In this document: positions 12,706-21,149 of the stretch, piece after piece
Numbering within the stretch: position 1 is the stretch's first letter
Layout of the letters: each line of letters starts with the position of its first letter
From: Sulfurospirillum sp.
GTDB lineage: Bacteria; Campylobacterota; Campylobacteria; Campylobacterales; Arcobacteraceae
Length of the DNA: 64,000 bases
Assembly (NCBI GenBank): GCA_030491005.1
Contig: JAKZMJ010000030.1
Span: 228,449 to 292,448, forward strand
Reading direction: 5' to 3'
The notes under the pieces: model-generated
The model's input: the letters and a program-made list of their open reading frames with translations, nothing else
The model's database searches: none
What the model was told of the DNA's origin: nothing
Program-made: the position numbers and the translations under genes

Positions 12706-13302
12706 TTGTTACATGATATTGCAAATACTATTGTAGATATTGTAGGAGATTTAGGATATGCAGGTGTTTTTATACTAATGTTTTTAGAAAGTACCTTTTT
12801 TCCATTTCCTTCAGAAATCGTTATGATACCTGCAGGTTACTTAGTATATAAAGGTGAGATGAACTTTTTTATGGTTCTTTTTTGTGGAATTACTGGAAGT
12901 TTAGCTGGAGCTTTGTTTAACTATTATTTAGCAATTTATTTAGGAAGAGCATTATTGATTAAATATGGTAGATATTTTTTTATAAGTGAACAAACTATTG
13001 TAAAAATGGAAGTATTTTTTAAAGATCACGGACATATTTCCACTTTTTCAGGAAGATTAATACCAGCTATTAGACAATTGATTTCTTTTCCAGCAGGATT
13101 AGCTCGTATGAATATAGTCACTTTTTGTTTTTATACCACACTTGGAGCATCTATTTGGGTTATTATTCTAACTTGCTTGGGTTATTATATTGGAGATAAT
13201 CAAGATTTAATTAAAGAGTATTTAACATATATAATATATTCACTTATATCTATTTTGGTACTTGTAGGATTTATTTATTATAAGAAAAAGCAAAAGGTTT
13301 AA
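12706..13302 (+). CDS. DedA family inner-membrane protein
   Basis: DedA/VTT-family membrane protein of 198 residues with several hydrophobic segments. Some members recycle undecaprenyl phosphate or move other lipids and help maintain the membrane. Family marks seen: FPFPSEIVMIPAGYLV (about residues 32-47), GALFNYYLAIYLGR and the FSGRLIPAIRQLISFPAGLARM block around residues 110-130, which carries the conserved Arg and Pro. The start is TTG at 12706, with AAAGGA 5 bases upstream; no ATG lies in frame before the conserved region. The next gene begins one base after its stop. Confidence 0.92.
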   Translation: MLHDIANTIVDIVGDLGYAGVFILMFLESTFFPFPSEIVMIPAGYLVYKGEMNFFMVLFCGITGSLAGALFNYYLAIYLGRALLIKYGRYFFISEQTIVKMEVFFKDHGHISTFSGRLIPAIRQLISFPAGLARMNIVTFCFYTTLGASIWVIILTCLGYYIGDNQDLIKEYLTYIIYSLISILVLVGFIYYKKKQKV

Positions 13303-13303
13303 G

Positions 13304-13951
13304 ATGTTTGCACTTGTAACTGGCTATAGCTCAGGTATTGGAAAAGCAATATGTGAAGTCTTAGAGCAAAATTCTTATAAGATAATAAAATTAAAAACAC
13401 GACTTGAAGATAGTAAAAACTTAGAACTTGAAGTTAAAGAGATTTTAAAAACAACAGATATAAATGTTTTGATTAATTGTGCAGGTATTGGAGTTTTTAA
13501 ACCTCATGAAGAAATATCTGTTTTGAAAATAAAAGAGTTAATTGATGTAAATTTAACTGCACCTATTGTTTTATCAAGTTTACTTTTGCGAACGCTAAAA
13601 AAAACAAAAGGGCATATTATAAATATAAGTTCAATTGAAGCAACCAAACACTCAAAATTTTCAGCCCTTTATACAGCTAGCAAATCAGGACTTAGAGATT
13701 TTTCTTTGTGCTTATTTGAAGAGTTAAGAAAAGCAGATATAAAAATAACATCAATAAACCCAGATATTACAAAAACAGCTTTTTTTAATGAACTTAACTT
13801 TGAAGCAAGTGATAAAACAAATACTCATTTATTAGCAAAAGATATAGCTAAAACTGTATTAGATATTCTTAAGTTTAAAGGAGTTATTACGGATATAACT
13901 TTACGAGCTCAAAGGTTTGAGATTAAGAAGAAAATTTCTAATAAGACTTAA
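13304..13951 (+). CDS. Short-chain dehydrogenase/reductase
   Basis: Probable NAD(P)-dependent oxidoreductase of 215 residues, at the short end of the SDR family. The cofactor motif is GYSSGIG (7-13), NCAG is near 79, and the catalytic Ser and Tyr-x-x-x-Lys are Tyr133 and Lys137 in ALYTASKSG. It starts with ATG one base after the DedA stop, with the ribosome site AAAGG inside the end of that gene, so the two are translated together. The substrate cannot be inferred. A second, unlinked SDR lies at 14858. Confidence 0.88.
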   Translation: MFALVTGYSSGIGKAICEVLEQNSYKIIKLKTRLEDSKNLELEVKEILKTTDINVLINCAGIGVFKPHEEISVLKIKELIDVNLTAPIVLSSLLLRTLKKTKGHIINISSIEATKHSKFSALYTASKSGLRDFSLCLFEELRKADIKITSINPDITKTAFFNELNFEASDKTNTHLLAKDIAKTVLDILKFKGVITDITLRAQRFEIKKKISNKT

Positions 13952-13999
13952 TAAAAAATAATGTTAAGAACAATTTATAACTAACACACCATTCTGATA

Positions 14000-14779
14000 T
14001 TATAATATCTTTTCTTGACCAATTCGGTATAAAGCAAAATCATATTTAATAGGGTCATTACTATCAAAAAGTTTTAATTTGTTTGTAATTTCTATTGCTG
14101 ATTTAAGGTCATAAGTTTTTCTTTTTAAAAGTCCTAATTTCTGACTTACTTTAAAAGTATGAGTATCTAAAGGAAGTATTAAATCTTTTTTATTTATGTT
14201 ATTCCATAAACCTAAATCTAGTTTATCCTTTCTGCTCATCCATCTTAAAAACATATTCCATCTTTTATAAGGTGAGTTACCAATATGTTTAATGATATTT
14301 TGCTTATCTCTTTTTAAAGGACTTGCGATTAAAAACTTATAGCCTTGTGATTTATGTGGATTTATTTTATGAATTGTATTGATTAACATATCAATACCCT
14401 CTAATATATTATTTTCTTTTTTATATGCTTGTACAAAAAGTTCATTTAAGGATATTTCTTGTTTTAAGCGTCTAAAGGCTATAAATACTGCAATAATATC
14501 ATCTGTATTTTGAAAACGATAATAAATATTTTGTAAGTCTTTTCGTATTGTAACTTCAGATTGATTTAAAAGTGAAAAATCTAGCTTATCTAAAAACTTA
14601 ACTATCATAGAGGCTTTGCCATAAGCAAATAATGCACATAAAAGGATGATATATTCATCTGTATGTTTTTTTGCTATTAAAAGTGGGTCTGGCTTATCAT
14701 AAGAGAGTTCATCTTCATTATTACGCTTTTGTACTTCTTTATCTAATAGTTTTTTTAAACTTGTATTATCATAAGTCAT
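14000..14779 (-). CDS. TIGR02757 (DUF2400) family protein
   Basis: Cytoplasmic protein of 259 residues belonging to a widespread family of unknown biochemical role. Recognised from the run YIILLCALFAYGKASMIVKFL near residues 48-68 and, towards the end, RWMSRKDKLDLGLWNNI followed by LPLDTHTFKVSQKLGLLKRK. The fold of that last part recalls helix-hairpin-helix DNA glycosylases, but that is an inference. It lies alone on the - strand between + strand genes, convergent with the upstream SDR gene, 48 bases apart. Confidence 0.85.
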   Translation of the reverse strand: MTYDNTSLKKLLDKEVQKRNNEDELSYDKPDPLLIAKKHTDEYIILLCALFAYGKASMIVKFLDKLDFSLLNQSEVTIRKDLQNIYYRFQNTDDIIAVFIAFRRLKQEISLNELFVQAYKKENNILEGIDMLINTIHKINPHKSQGYKFLIASPLKRDKQNIIKHIGNSPYKRWNMFLRWMSRKDKLDLGLWNNINKKDLILPLDTHTFKVSQKLGLLKRKTYDLKSAIEITNKLKLFDSNDPIKYDFALYRIGQEKIL

Positions 14780-14857
14780 ATTATACTGTACCTTTTTGTT
14801 TTGCCATTAATTATTTTAGATATAATAACATCTAAAAAAAATTTATAGGTTAATTTA

Positions 14858-15679
14858 ATGAAAAATATATTAATTACGGGATGTTCGTCTGGTATAGGGC
14901 TTGAAACGGCTCTTGTTTTAAAACATAATGGATACAAAGTTTATGCAAGTGCAAGAAAAAAAGAAGATGTACAAAAACTTCAAAATTTAGGTTTTTTGAC
15001 ATTTAAAATTGATGTAAGAAATAAAGAAGATATAAAAAGTGCCTTAAGTAAGATAATACAAAATGATAAAAGTTTAGATGCAGTTTTTAATAATGCTGGC
15101 TATGGTCAAACAGGTGCTTTAGAAGATATTAATACAGAAGTATTAAAAGAACAATTTGAAACAAATATTTTTGGACTTCATGAACTAACATATCAAAGTA
15201 TGAAAATATTTAGAAATCAAGGCTTTGGTAAGATAATACAACACAGTTCAGTTTTAGGACTTATATCTTTAAAGTTTAGAGGTGCATATAATGCAAGTAA
15301 ATATGCCGTTGAGGGTCTTTGTGATACTTTAAGACAAGAAGTACAAGGAAGTAATATATATATTTCTACTATTAATACAGGTCCAGTTACTTCAAAATTT
15401 AGACGAAATGCTCTTAAAAAATTTAACGAACATATAGATATAGAAAATAGTTTTTTCAAAAATACCTACAAAGAACAATTAAAGCAAAGACTTGAAAGTA
15501 AAGTAGATGATACACCTTTTAATCTTCCAGCTACTTATGTAGCCAAAGTAGTCCTACATATAATGAAAAGTAAAAAACCAAAACCTAGATACTATGTAAC
15601 ATATGCAACTCATTTATTAGCTTTTGCAAAAAGAATTTTATCAACAAGCTTACTTGATAAGCTTTTAAATAAATTTTAA
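14858..15679 (+). CDS. Short-chain dehydrogenase/reductase
   Basis: SDR oxidoreductase of 273 residues. The nucleotide motif is GCSSGIG (8-14), NNAG is at 78-81, and the catalytic triad is Ser130/131, Tyr144 and Lys148 in YNASKYAVEG. The long C-terminal half (after 190) with TYVAKVVLHIMKSKKPKPRYYVT is typical of the subgroup annotated as retinol-dehydrogenase-like or oxidoreductases acting on lipophilic substrates; actual substrate unknown. It starts 78 bases from, and divergent to, the TIGR02757 gene, with AGGT 8 bases before ATG. Confidence 0.88.
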   Translation: MKNILITGCSSGIGLETALVLKHNGYKVYASARKKEDVQKLQNLGFLTFKIDVRNKEDIKSALSKIIQNDKSLDAVFNNAGYGQTGALEDINTEVLKEQFETNIFGLHELTYQSMKIFRNQGFGKIIQHSSVLGLISLKFRGAYNASKYAVEGLCDTLRQEVQGSNIYISTINTGPVTSKFRRNALKKFNEHIDIENSFFKNTYKEQLKQRLESKVDDTPFNLPATYVAKVVLHIMKSKKPKPRYYVTYATHLLAFAKRILSTSLLDKLLNKF

Positions 15680-15686
15680 GTTTTTA

Positions 15687-16496
15687 TTAAGTTTTTATTA
15701 AGTTTTTCTGATTTGCTTTAGTTTGTAAAAAATCAGATATTTGCATTAAACAAAAAGTAATTATAAAAATCAAAAGACCAGGAAAAAAAGTAAGCCACCA
15801 TGCTATATCCATGACACTTTTTCCATCGCTTATTAAACTTCCCAAAGACATCTGAGGTGGATTAATCCCAAGTCCTAAATATGATAAACCCGATTCTGCT
15901 AATATTGCCCCACCTACGCCTAGAGTAAATGATATTAAAGCAATGGGTGCTAATAAGGGTGCAAAATATTTAAATATGATTTTAAGTTTAGAGACATTTG
16001 CGATTTTAAGTATCTTAATATATGGCTCGTTTCCAATGGCAAAACTTTGTGATCTAATTAATCTTGCCATTCCCATCCAACTAGTAATAGAAATAACAAT
16101 AATTAAGACTAAAGAAGAAGCTTCAAAATATGAAACAAGTGCTAAAAGGAGAAAAAATGTTGGGAAAGTTAAAAATAAATCAATCATTATCGTAATACTT
16201 TTATCAATATTACCTTTTAAGTACCCTGCATTAATACCAATAAAAAGACCAACTAAAGATGAAATTCCAGCACTTAAAAAACCAATAATAAGTGAAGTTG
16301 TAGCACCTTGTAAAAGTCTAGCAAACAAATCTCTACCTAGTCTATCTGTTCCAAGAATATGTTCTAATGAAGGCTCTTGTAAAATCTTCAAAGGATTTAA
16401 ATCATAAGCTGAAACTGTATAAATAAAAGGCAAAATAAGTATGCTAAGAATTACAAATACTAATAAATATATAGAAAATTTAAACATTTGCATCAT
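15687..16496 (-). CDS. ABC transporter permease, dipeptide/oligopeptide (DppC/OppC) type
   Basis: Inner-membrane half of a peptide or nickel-type ABC importer, 269 residues with about six hydrophobic segments. An N-terminal membrane anchor is followed by LGTDRLGRDLFARLLQGA (about residues 49-66), the classic start of this permease class. Near residues 195-225 the coupling loop AESGLSYLGLGINPPQMSLG marks the site that touches the ATPase subunit. No partner permease, ATPase or binding protein lies in the window. Its start overlaps the end of rsmD by 17 bases. Confidence 0.92.
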   Translation of the reverse strand: MMQMFKFSIYLLVFVILSILILPFIYTVSAYDLNPLKILQEPSLEHILGTDRLGRDLFARLLQGATTSLIIGFLSAGISSLVGLFIGINAGYLKGNIDKSITIMIDLFLTFPTFFLLLALVSYFEASSLVLIIVISITSWMGMARLIRSQSFAIGNEPYIKILKIANVSKLKIIFKYFAPLLAPIALISFTLGVGGAILAESGLSYLGLGINPPQMSLGSLISDGKSVMDIAWWLTFFPGLLIFIITFCLMQISDFLQTKANQKNLIKT

Positions 16497-17091
16497 TTAT
16501 ATTATTAAATTGCAAATATGATAAAGAACTTTTACCAAATTTCTTTGTTTTTTGTAAGATAAATCTATTTAAAATTTGTGGTACTTCTAAGTTTGAATAA
16601 TGCTCAATTATTATCATAAAAATATTATCGTTTTTAATATTTTTAATCATATCAAAAACTTTTATATAAATATTTTCCATATTGTCTCTAAAATCAAAAG
16701 GTGGATCTATGTAAACTATGATATCTTCTTTAGAATTTTTTAATGAATTTATAAGTATAGGAGTTTGGACAAAGGTGTCTGCATAAAAAGTTTTGCATTT
16801 ACAAATATCAATTAATTTACAGTTTTGTATTAAAGTTTTATACGAATGTTTATCTATTTCTATAAAATAAGCTCTTTTCGCACCTCTTGAAACAGCTTCT
16901 AGCCCAATTGAACCTGAACCTGCGAATGCTTCTATAAAAAGTTTATCTATTATATCGTATTGTAAAACATTGAAAAAAGATTCTTTTAATCTTGATTTAG
17001 AAGATCTTGTAACTTCTAGTGAAGGTAATTTTAGTTTTTTTCCCTTATATTTACCTGCTATAATTTGTGTGTATAATACATTTTGCTTCAT
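16480..17091 (-). CDS. rsmD: 16S rRNA (guanine-N2)-methyltransferase RsmD
   Basis: Methylates a guanine of 16S rRNA (G966 in Escherichia coli) with S-adenosylmethionine. 203 residues; the SAM loop is FIEAFAGSGSIGLEA (52-66) and the catalytic motif IV is DPPF (129-132). The N-terminal IIAGKYKGKKL and the RPTSxKxRE-like TRSSKSRLKESFFN are also typical. The start codon region is duplicated: a 17-bp tandem repeat places a second ATG 17 bases upstream that stops after six codons, so the true start is 17091. The gene overlaps the permease gene downstream. Confidence 0.95.
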   Translation of the reverse strand: MKQNVLYTQIIAGKYKGKKLKLPSLEVTRSSKSRLKESFFNVLQYDIIDKLFIEAFAGSGSIGLEAVSRGAKRAYFIEIDKHSYKTLIQNCKLIDICKCKTFYADTFVQTPILINSLKNSKEDIIVYIDPPFDFRDNMENIYIKVFDMIKNIKNDNIFMIIIEHYSNLEVPQILNRFILQKTKKFGKSSLSYLQFNNINDANV

Positions 17092-17114
17092 AATATATTT
17101 TGCTTCATAATATA
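17081..17114. repeat. Two tandem 17-bp copies at the rsmD start codon
   Basis: TTTTGCTTCATAATATA occurs at 17081-17097 and again, identical, at 17098-17114. On the - strand each copy contains ATGAAGCAAAA, so the rsmD start is present twice, 17 bases (not a multiple of three) apart. The upstream copy reads six codons and stops. Confidence 0.95.
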
Positions 17115-17123
17115 TTTTAAAGT

Positions 17124-17840
17124 TTATTTATTTTCAATACTTTTAAGGTACTTTAGTTTATTAAGCATATGTAAAATAAAATTAGCCGATGTTTTAGAAC
17201 TAGATTTTAAAAATTCATCAAAATCAAATCCTGCATCCATATTAGCAGTATCAGAAATTGATCTTAGAACTAAAAAGGGTACATTTAAAGCATCACATAC
17301 TAGGGCTACACTTGCACCTTCCATTTCTAAAGCATCTGCATTGAATGTGTTTTTAATAAAATCTTTTTTACTATTTGAGTTTATAAATTGATCACCCGTT
17401 GCAATGCAGGCTAATGATAATTTTATGTTATTTTCACTTGCAACTTCAAAGGCTAAGTCTCTTAGTATTTTTGATGTTTCAATAAAAACTTTGCCTTCAG
17501 GAATGTAACCATAAGGATGTCCAAAAGCAGTAATATCTATATCGTGCTGACATAACTTACTAGCAATTAATAAATCTCCTATTTTAAGCTCAGGATTAAT
17601 AGCACCTGCAACACCTGTAAATAATAAAACATTGCATTTAAATTTCTCAATTAACACACTTGCAGTTAAGCTAGCATTTACTTTTCCTATCTTTGAATAT
17701 GCTAGAACTATTTCTTGGTTATCGTATTTAAGTTCATAATATTTGTTATTAGCATATTCATTTACTTTTACATTAGAAAAGTGTTTTAATAAAGGTTCAA
17801 TCTCTTCTTGCATTGCACCCATAATTGCTAACTTAAGCAT
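17124..17840 (-). CDS. mtnN: 5'-methylthioadenosine/S-adenosylhomocysteine nucleosidase, probably also aminofutalosine hydrolase
   Basis: Splits adenine from methylthioadenosine and S-adenosylhomocysteine. 238 residues; catalytic residues are Glu12 (MQEEIEPL), Glu174 (LEMEGASVA) and Asp197 (RSISDTAN), with the phosphorylase-type loop FTGVAGAINPELKIGD at 74-89. In Campylobacter and Helicobacter the same enzyme hydrolyses 6-amino-6-deoxyfutalosine in menaquinone synthesis; mqnD at 39844 shows that pathway is present. The ATG overlaps the fabD stop by 8 bases. Polyamine synthesis in this window uses carboxyspermidine, which does not release methylthioadenosine, so the menaquinone role may dominate. 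Confidence 0.95.
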   Translation of the reverse strand: MLKLAIMGAMQEEIEPLLKHFSNVKVNEYANNKYYELKYDNQEIVLAYSKIGKVNASLTASVLIEKFKCNVLLFTGVAGAINPELKIGDLLIASKLCQHDIDITAFGHPYGYIPEGKVFIETSKILRDLAFEVASENNIKLSLACIATGDQFINSNSKKDFIKNTFNADALEMEGASVALVCDALNVPFLVLRSISDTANMDAGFDFDEFLKSSSKTSANFILHMLNKLKYLKSIENK

Positions 17841-18765
17841 TTAAAACCTCTAATGTTTTTTCTAAGGATTCAAAGTTGTTAACATTCAAAGTAGGAGTAC
17901 TCTTATCAATTTTTCTATTTAAACCTTTTAATACAGAACCATTTCCAAACTCAATAAAAAAATCAACTTCTGATGATTTTGATAAAATACTATGTTTATA
18001 TTTAACGGGTGATATTAATTGTGCAGTTAATAAGTCAATGGCTTCATCTTTCGTTGTATATGCTTTTGCTGTCACATTCGAAATTACAGGTAAGAATTCA
18101 TCTTTTAAATATTCTTCTAAATAAGGTCTTAAGTTCTCAACTGCACTTCTTAATAGCTCACAATGCGAAGCTATGCTCATATTTAATACAATAGCTCTTT
18201 TAGCACCTGCTTTTGTAAAGACATCAGTAAGAGATTCTAGGTCTTGTTTAATTCCTGCTAATACAAGCTGTCCATCCATATTATAATTTGCTGTCCAAAT
18301 TTGTTTCTCATTTTTTCTTTCTTCTTTACAAATATTTTCAATACTTTGATCATCTAATCCAACAATAGCCATCATACCTGCTTGAATACCATCACAAGCA
18401 TCATTCATAAAGAGACCTCTTTTATGAACTAGTTCTATTGCATCTAAGTAATCAAGTGCTCCTGCATCAACTAATGCTGAGAATTCTCCCAGCGAATGTC
18501 CTAAAACAAATTCTGGTTTTATATCAAATTTATTTTTAAATATATGATTTGCAATTAAACTTACTAATAAAATGGCTGGTTGAGTAAATTGTGTTTTATT
18601 TAAATCATCATTTTGTTCAAACAATAATTCTTCAAAATTAATTCCCATTCTTTTACTAGCTTTTGATATCATTTCTTTAGCAATTTTGCTATTATCAAAA
18701 AAATCTTTACCCATTCCTATAGCTTGACTGCCTTGTCCTGGAAATATGAAAGCAACTTTTTTCAT
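17833..18765 (-). CDS. fabD: Malonyl-CoA:acyl carrier protein transacylase
   Basis: Loads malonyl groups onto acyl carrier protein for fatty acid synthesis. 310 residues, the family's normal length. The N-terminus is MKKVAFIFPGQGSQ, the nucleophile is Ser91 in GHSLGEFSAL, and the conserved His/Gln region (TQPAILLVS) is present. An ATG 39 bases upstream is in frame, but the start at 18765 has AGGGG 8 bases before it and matches the family's N-terminus, so it is preferred. mtnN follows with 8 bases of overlap, as in other Campylobacterota. Confidence 0.96.
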   Translation of the reverse strand: MKKVAFIFPGQGSQAIGMGKDFFDNSKIAKEMISKASKRMGINFEELLFEQNDDLNKTQFTQPAILLVSLIANHIFKNKFDIKPEFVLGHSLGEFSALVDAGALDYLDAIELVHKRGLFMNDACDGIQAGMMAIVGLDDQSIENICKEERKNEKQIWTANYNMDGQLVLAGIKQDLESLTDVFTKAGAKRAIVLNMSIASHCELLRSAVENLRPYLEEYLKDEFLPVISNVTAKAYTTKDEAIDLLTAQLISPVKYKHSILSKSSEVDFFIEFGNGSVLKGLNRKIDKSTPTLNVNNFESLEKTLEVLNA

Positions 18766-18850
18766 CTTAATAACCCCTATTTCTATATATTCTTTTGTCT
18801 TCAAATAAAACTATGTACTAAAATCAATAAATTAATCTTAATACATGGTT

Positions 18851-18876
18851 TTGCTCAAGTAATATTACTTGAGCAA
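18851..18876. promoter_or_regulatory. 26-bp perfect palindrome upstream of fabD
   Basis: Two exact 13-base arms, TTGCTCAAGTAAT and ATTACTTGAGCAA, with no spacer. It lies 67 bases past the slyD stop and 86 bases before the fabD ATG, both on the - strand. On the - strand no T tract follows, so a simple terminator for slyD is not obvious; an operator for the fabD-mtnN unit is the alternative. Confidence 0.65.
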
Positions 18877-18942
18877 TGTGATTTTTTGTAATTTATAAAA
18901 TAAAATTTTATATTTTCAAGTATTTTGGTAAACTACCAACTA

Positions 18943-19488
18943 TTAATTACAACCACAACCACCACGACTTTGAACTGGCTCATCTGCTTTTGGTTCACCA
19001 CCTCCACAACATCCGCCACCCATTGAAGCCATACCACCAATAACACCTGTTTGTATTTCTTCTTCACTAGCTTCTCTAATAGCAAGAATAGAAACAGAAA
19101 ACATTAGTGTTTTCCCTGCCATTGGATGATTATAATCAATTACAACTTCATCATCACGAAGAGACTTAACTGTAACTTGCACAGTCTCACCTTGCTCACC
19201 TGTACCGTATAAACTCATACCTTCACTTAATTCAATACCTGCAAATTGTTCTTTTGGTAAAGTTTGAATTGCATCATCTTTAATCTCACCATAAGCATCT
19301 TTAGATTCAACTAAAACATCTGCTTTTTCATTTTCACTCATTTCTATAAGTTTAGATTCTAAACCTGAAATTATCTGACCTTTTCCTGTAATAAACTCCA
19401 AAGGTTTACCATTTATATTTGAATCAAGTTGTTCACCTGATTTTGCATCTTTTAAGTCATACTCGATGCTAATAACTCTAACTGACAT
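18943..19488 (-). CDS. slyD: FKBP-type peptidyl-prolyl isomerase SlyD
   Basis: Proline isomerase and chaperone with a metal-binding tail, thought to help deliver nickel to hydrogenase and urease. 181 residues: FKBP halves (VRVISIEYDLKD at the start, the GKGQIISGLESKL loop) surround an insert-in-flap domain (about 70-125). The C-terminal tail is Gly/Cys-rich: GGGCCGGGEP and SRGGCGCN; it has no histidine cluster, unlike the E. coli tail. ATG is preceded by a perfect AGGAGG 4 bases away. It follows cpoB in the conserved Tol-Pal to fabD order. Confidence 0.94.
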   Translation of the reverse strand: MSVRVISIEYDLKDAKSGEQLDSNINGKPLEFITGKGQIISGLESKLIEMSENEKADVLVESKDAYGEIKDDAIQTLPKEQFAGIELSEGMSLYGTGEQGETVQVTVKSLRDDEVVIDYNHPMAGKTLMFSVSILAIREASEEEIQTGVIGGMASMGGGCCGGGEPKADEPVQSRGGCGCN

Positions 19489-19512
19489 ATTTCCTCCTGT
19501 TTTAAATTTAAT

Positions 19513-20487
19513 TTAATTTATTTTTGATAAATTAATACTTGCTTGTTTTGCCTCTTGTGAATTTGGGTAAACATCTATTAATGTAGAATAAAAATTAATA
19601 GCACTAGAAAAATCATCCATATTCTCAAAAGAAATAGCACTATGCAACATAAGCTTTGGCATATAATCAGCTTTATCGTATAAAATAGCTGAAGTCTTAA
19701 AGTATCTTATTGCTTTTTCATATTTCTTTCTATAATACCAAATATCTCCTAAGTAAAAATTACTACTTGCTCTTTTATAATTAAGCTTTATTAATGTTTC
19801 AAACATTGGAATAGCTTTAGTGAAATAGTCTTTTTTAAATAAGCTAATTGCATTATTCAACATACGTGCTTTTTCATTATTTGAAAGTTTTTTTACTGTT
19901 TTCATTTTTGTAATTTTTTTAACTTTTAACGATTTATTAGCTAAAGAATTAAACTCTTCTTTAGTTATAAATTGCTTCATATTCGACTTAAATTCTTTCT
20001 CTGATATATACGAAGAATTGATACTATTAATAGATTTAAGTAATTGTTCAATAACTTTTTTCAAATCTTTAATATTCTTCTCATTGCTAATTATAGTTGC
20101 TTCTTGAACTTTTAAAATTTCAAGAGCCATATTCCTAAGTTCTAAAATATTATCGCTATTAGCTTGTGTAGCTATTTTATTTTCTTCAAATTCTTTTACA
20201 AACTTATTCGTTTGTATAGCTAGCCTATTTACTTTTTGTGAATCACCTTCAAAAATTGACTCAAGCCCGTCTAGTCTTTCGTTCAAAGATTCAAGTACTT
20301 GTTTTGAATTTTTAATTTTACTATCAATTTTACCTAAAGTTCTTTTATTCTTAAGAATATTTTTTTCAGTTGAATTTAGACCATAAGGGTTTTTTGATTC
20401 TAAGTTGCCTGCTTCAAAAACTGAAACTTCAGAATTCTTAGCTAGGCTTATAGATACTATAATTAATATTAATACTAATTTGTTCAT
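19513..20487 (-). CDS. cpoB: Tol-Pal system protein YbgF/CpoB (periplasmic TPR protein)
   Basis: Periplasmic protein that coordinates outer-membrane constriction with peptidoglycan synthesis at division. 324 residues: signal peptide MNKLVLILIIVSISLA (1-16), a long coiled-coil region of heptads (about 45-175), then a C-terminal TPR domain (about 205-320) with repeats such as SSNFYLGDIWYYRKKYEKAIRYF. It lies 4 bases downstream of pal and 24 bases before slyD. Length and order match the family in Campylobacter. Confidence 0.9.
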   Translation of the reverse strand: MNKLVLILIIVSISLAKNSEVSVFEAGNLESKNPYGLNSTEKNILKNKRTLGKIDSKIKNSKQVLESLNERLDGLESIFEGDSQKVNRLAIQTNKFVKEFEENKIATQANSDNILELRNMALEILKVQEATIISNEKNIKDLKKVIEQLLKSINSINSSYISEKEFKSNMKQFITKEEFNSLANKSLKVKKITKMKTVKKLSNNEKARMLNNAISLFKKDYFTKAIPMFETLIKLNYKRASSNFYLGDIWYYRKKYEKAIRYFKTSAILYDKADYMPKLMLHSAISFENMDDFSSAINFYSTLIDVYPNSQEAKQASINLSKIN

Positions 20488-20491
20488 TTAT

Positions 20492-21094
20492 CTATTTTGT
20501 AAGTTTATGCTCAACTCTTCTGTTTTTTTGCCAACAGTTTTGAGTTTTTTGTGTACAAACGGGACTACTTTCTCCAAAACTAATTAAGTCAATTACATCA
20601 CCATCAATTCCTTCAGCTATTAAGCTATTTCTTACTGTTTTTGCTCTTTTGACACCTAAGGCTTGATTATATTCACCACTTCCCCACTCATCAGTATGAC
20701 CTTCAAGTTTAATTCTTGTACTTGATTCAACTTTTGATAATTTAAAAGCATTATTTTGCGAAGTATTTTGCATACTTTCATCTAAATTATATTTATCAAA
20801 AGCAAAATATATATTTTCTATAAATACTTTTTTACCATTTATGATATAAAAATGTCCATTGTCTTGGCTATTTACTAACATATCATTAACAACACCTATT
20901 ACTTCATGGTTAACTTGTGGCTCATCAATGTTATTTAAATTACTCTCAGATGCACTTGATGAAGTGTTACTTTGAGTAGTACCATTGCTACTGCTACTGT
21001 TACTATTGCTACTATTACCTTCAACTTTTTTCTGACTACACCCTGCTAATAAAAATACTGCAAGTAAAACTGCATATATACTCATTTTCTTCAT
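20492..21094 (-). CDS. pal: Peptidoglycan-associated lipoprotein Pal
   Basis: Outer-membrane lipoprotein that binds peptidoglycan and partners with TolB. 200 residues: signal peptide with lipobox LLAGC, lipidated Cys19, then a Ser/Asn/Gly low-complexity linker (about 26-55), and a C-terminal OmpA-like domain (about 85-200) with the peptidoglycan signature LEGHTDEWGSGEYNQALGVKRA. It is the Omp18 counterpart of Campylobacter. tolB lies 55 bases upstream and cpoB 4 bases downstream. Confidence 0.95.
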   Translation of the reverse strand: MKKMSIYAVLLAVFLLAGCSQKKVEGNSSNSNSSSSNGTTQSNTSSSASESNLNNIDEPQVNHEVIGVVNDMLVNSQDNGHFYIINGKKVFIENIYFAFDKYNLDESMQNTSQNNAFKLSKVESSTRIKLEGHTDEWGSGEYNQALGVKRAKTVRNSLIAEGIDGDVIDLISFGESSPVCTQKTQNCWQKNRRVEHKLTK

Positions 21095-21149
21095 TTTCTT
21101 TCCTTAATATAATTTTCTAAAGTGTACAAAAATAAAACTTAATAGCCAC

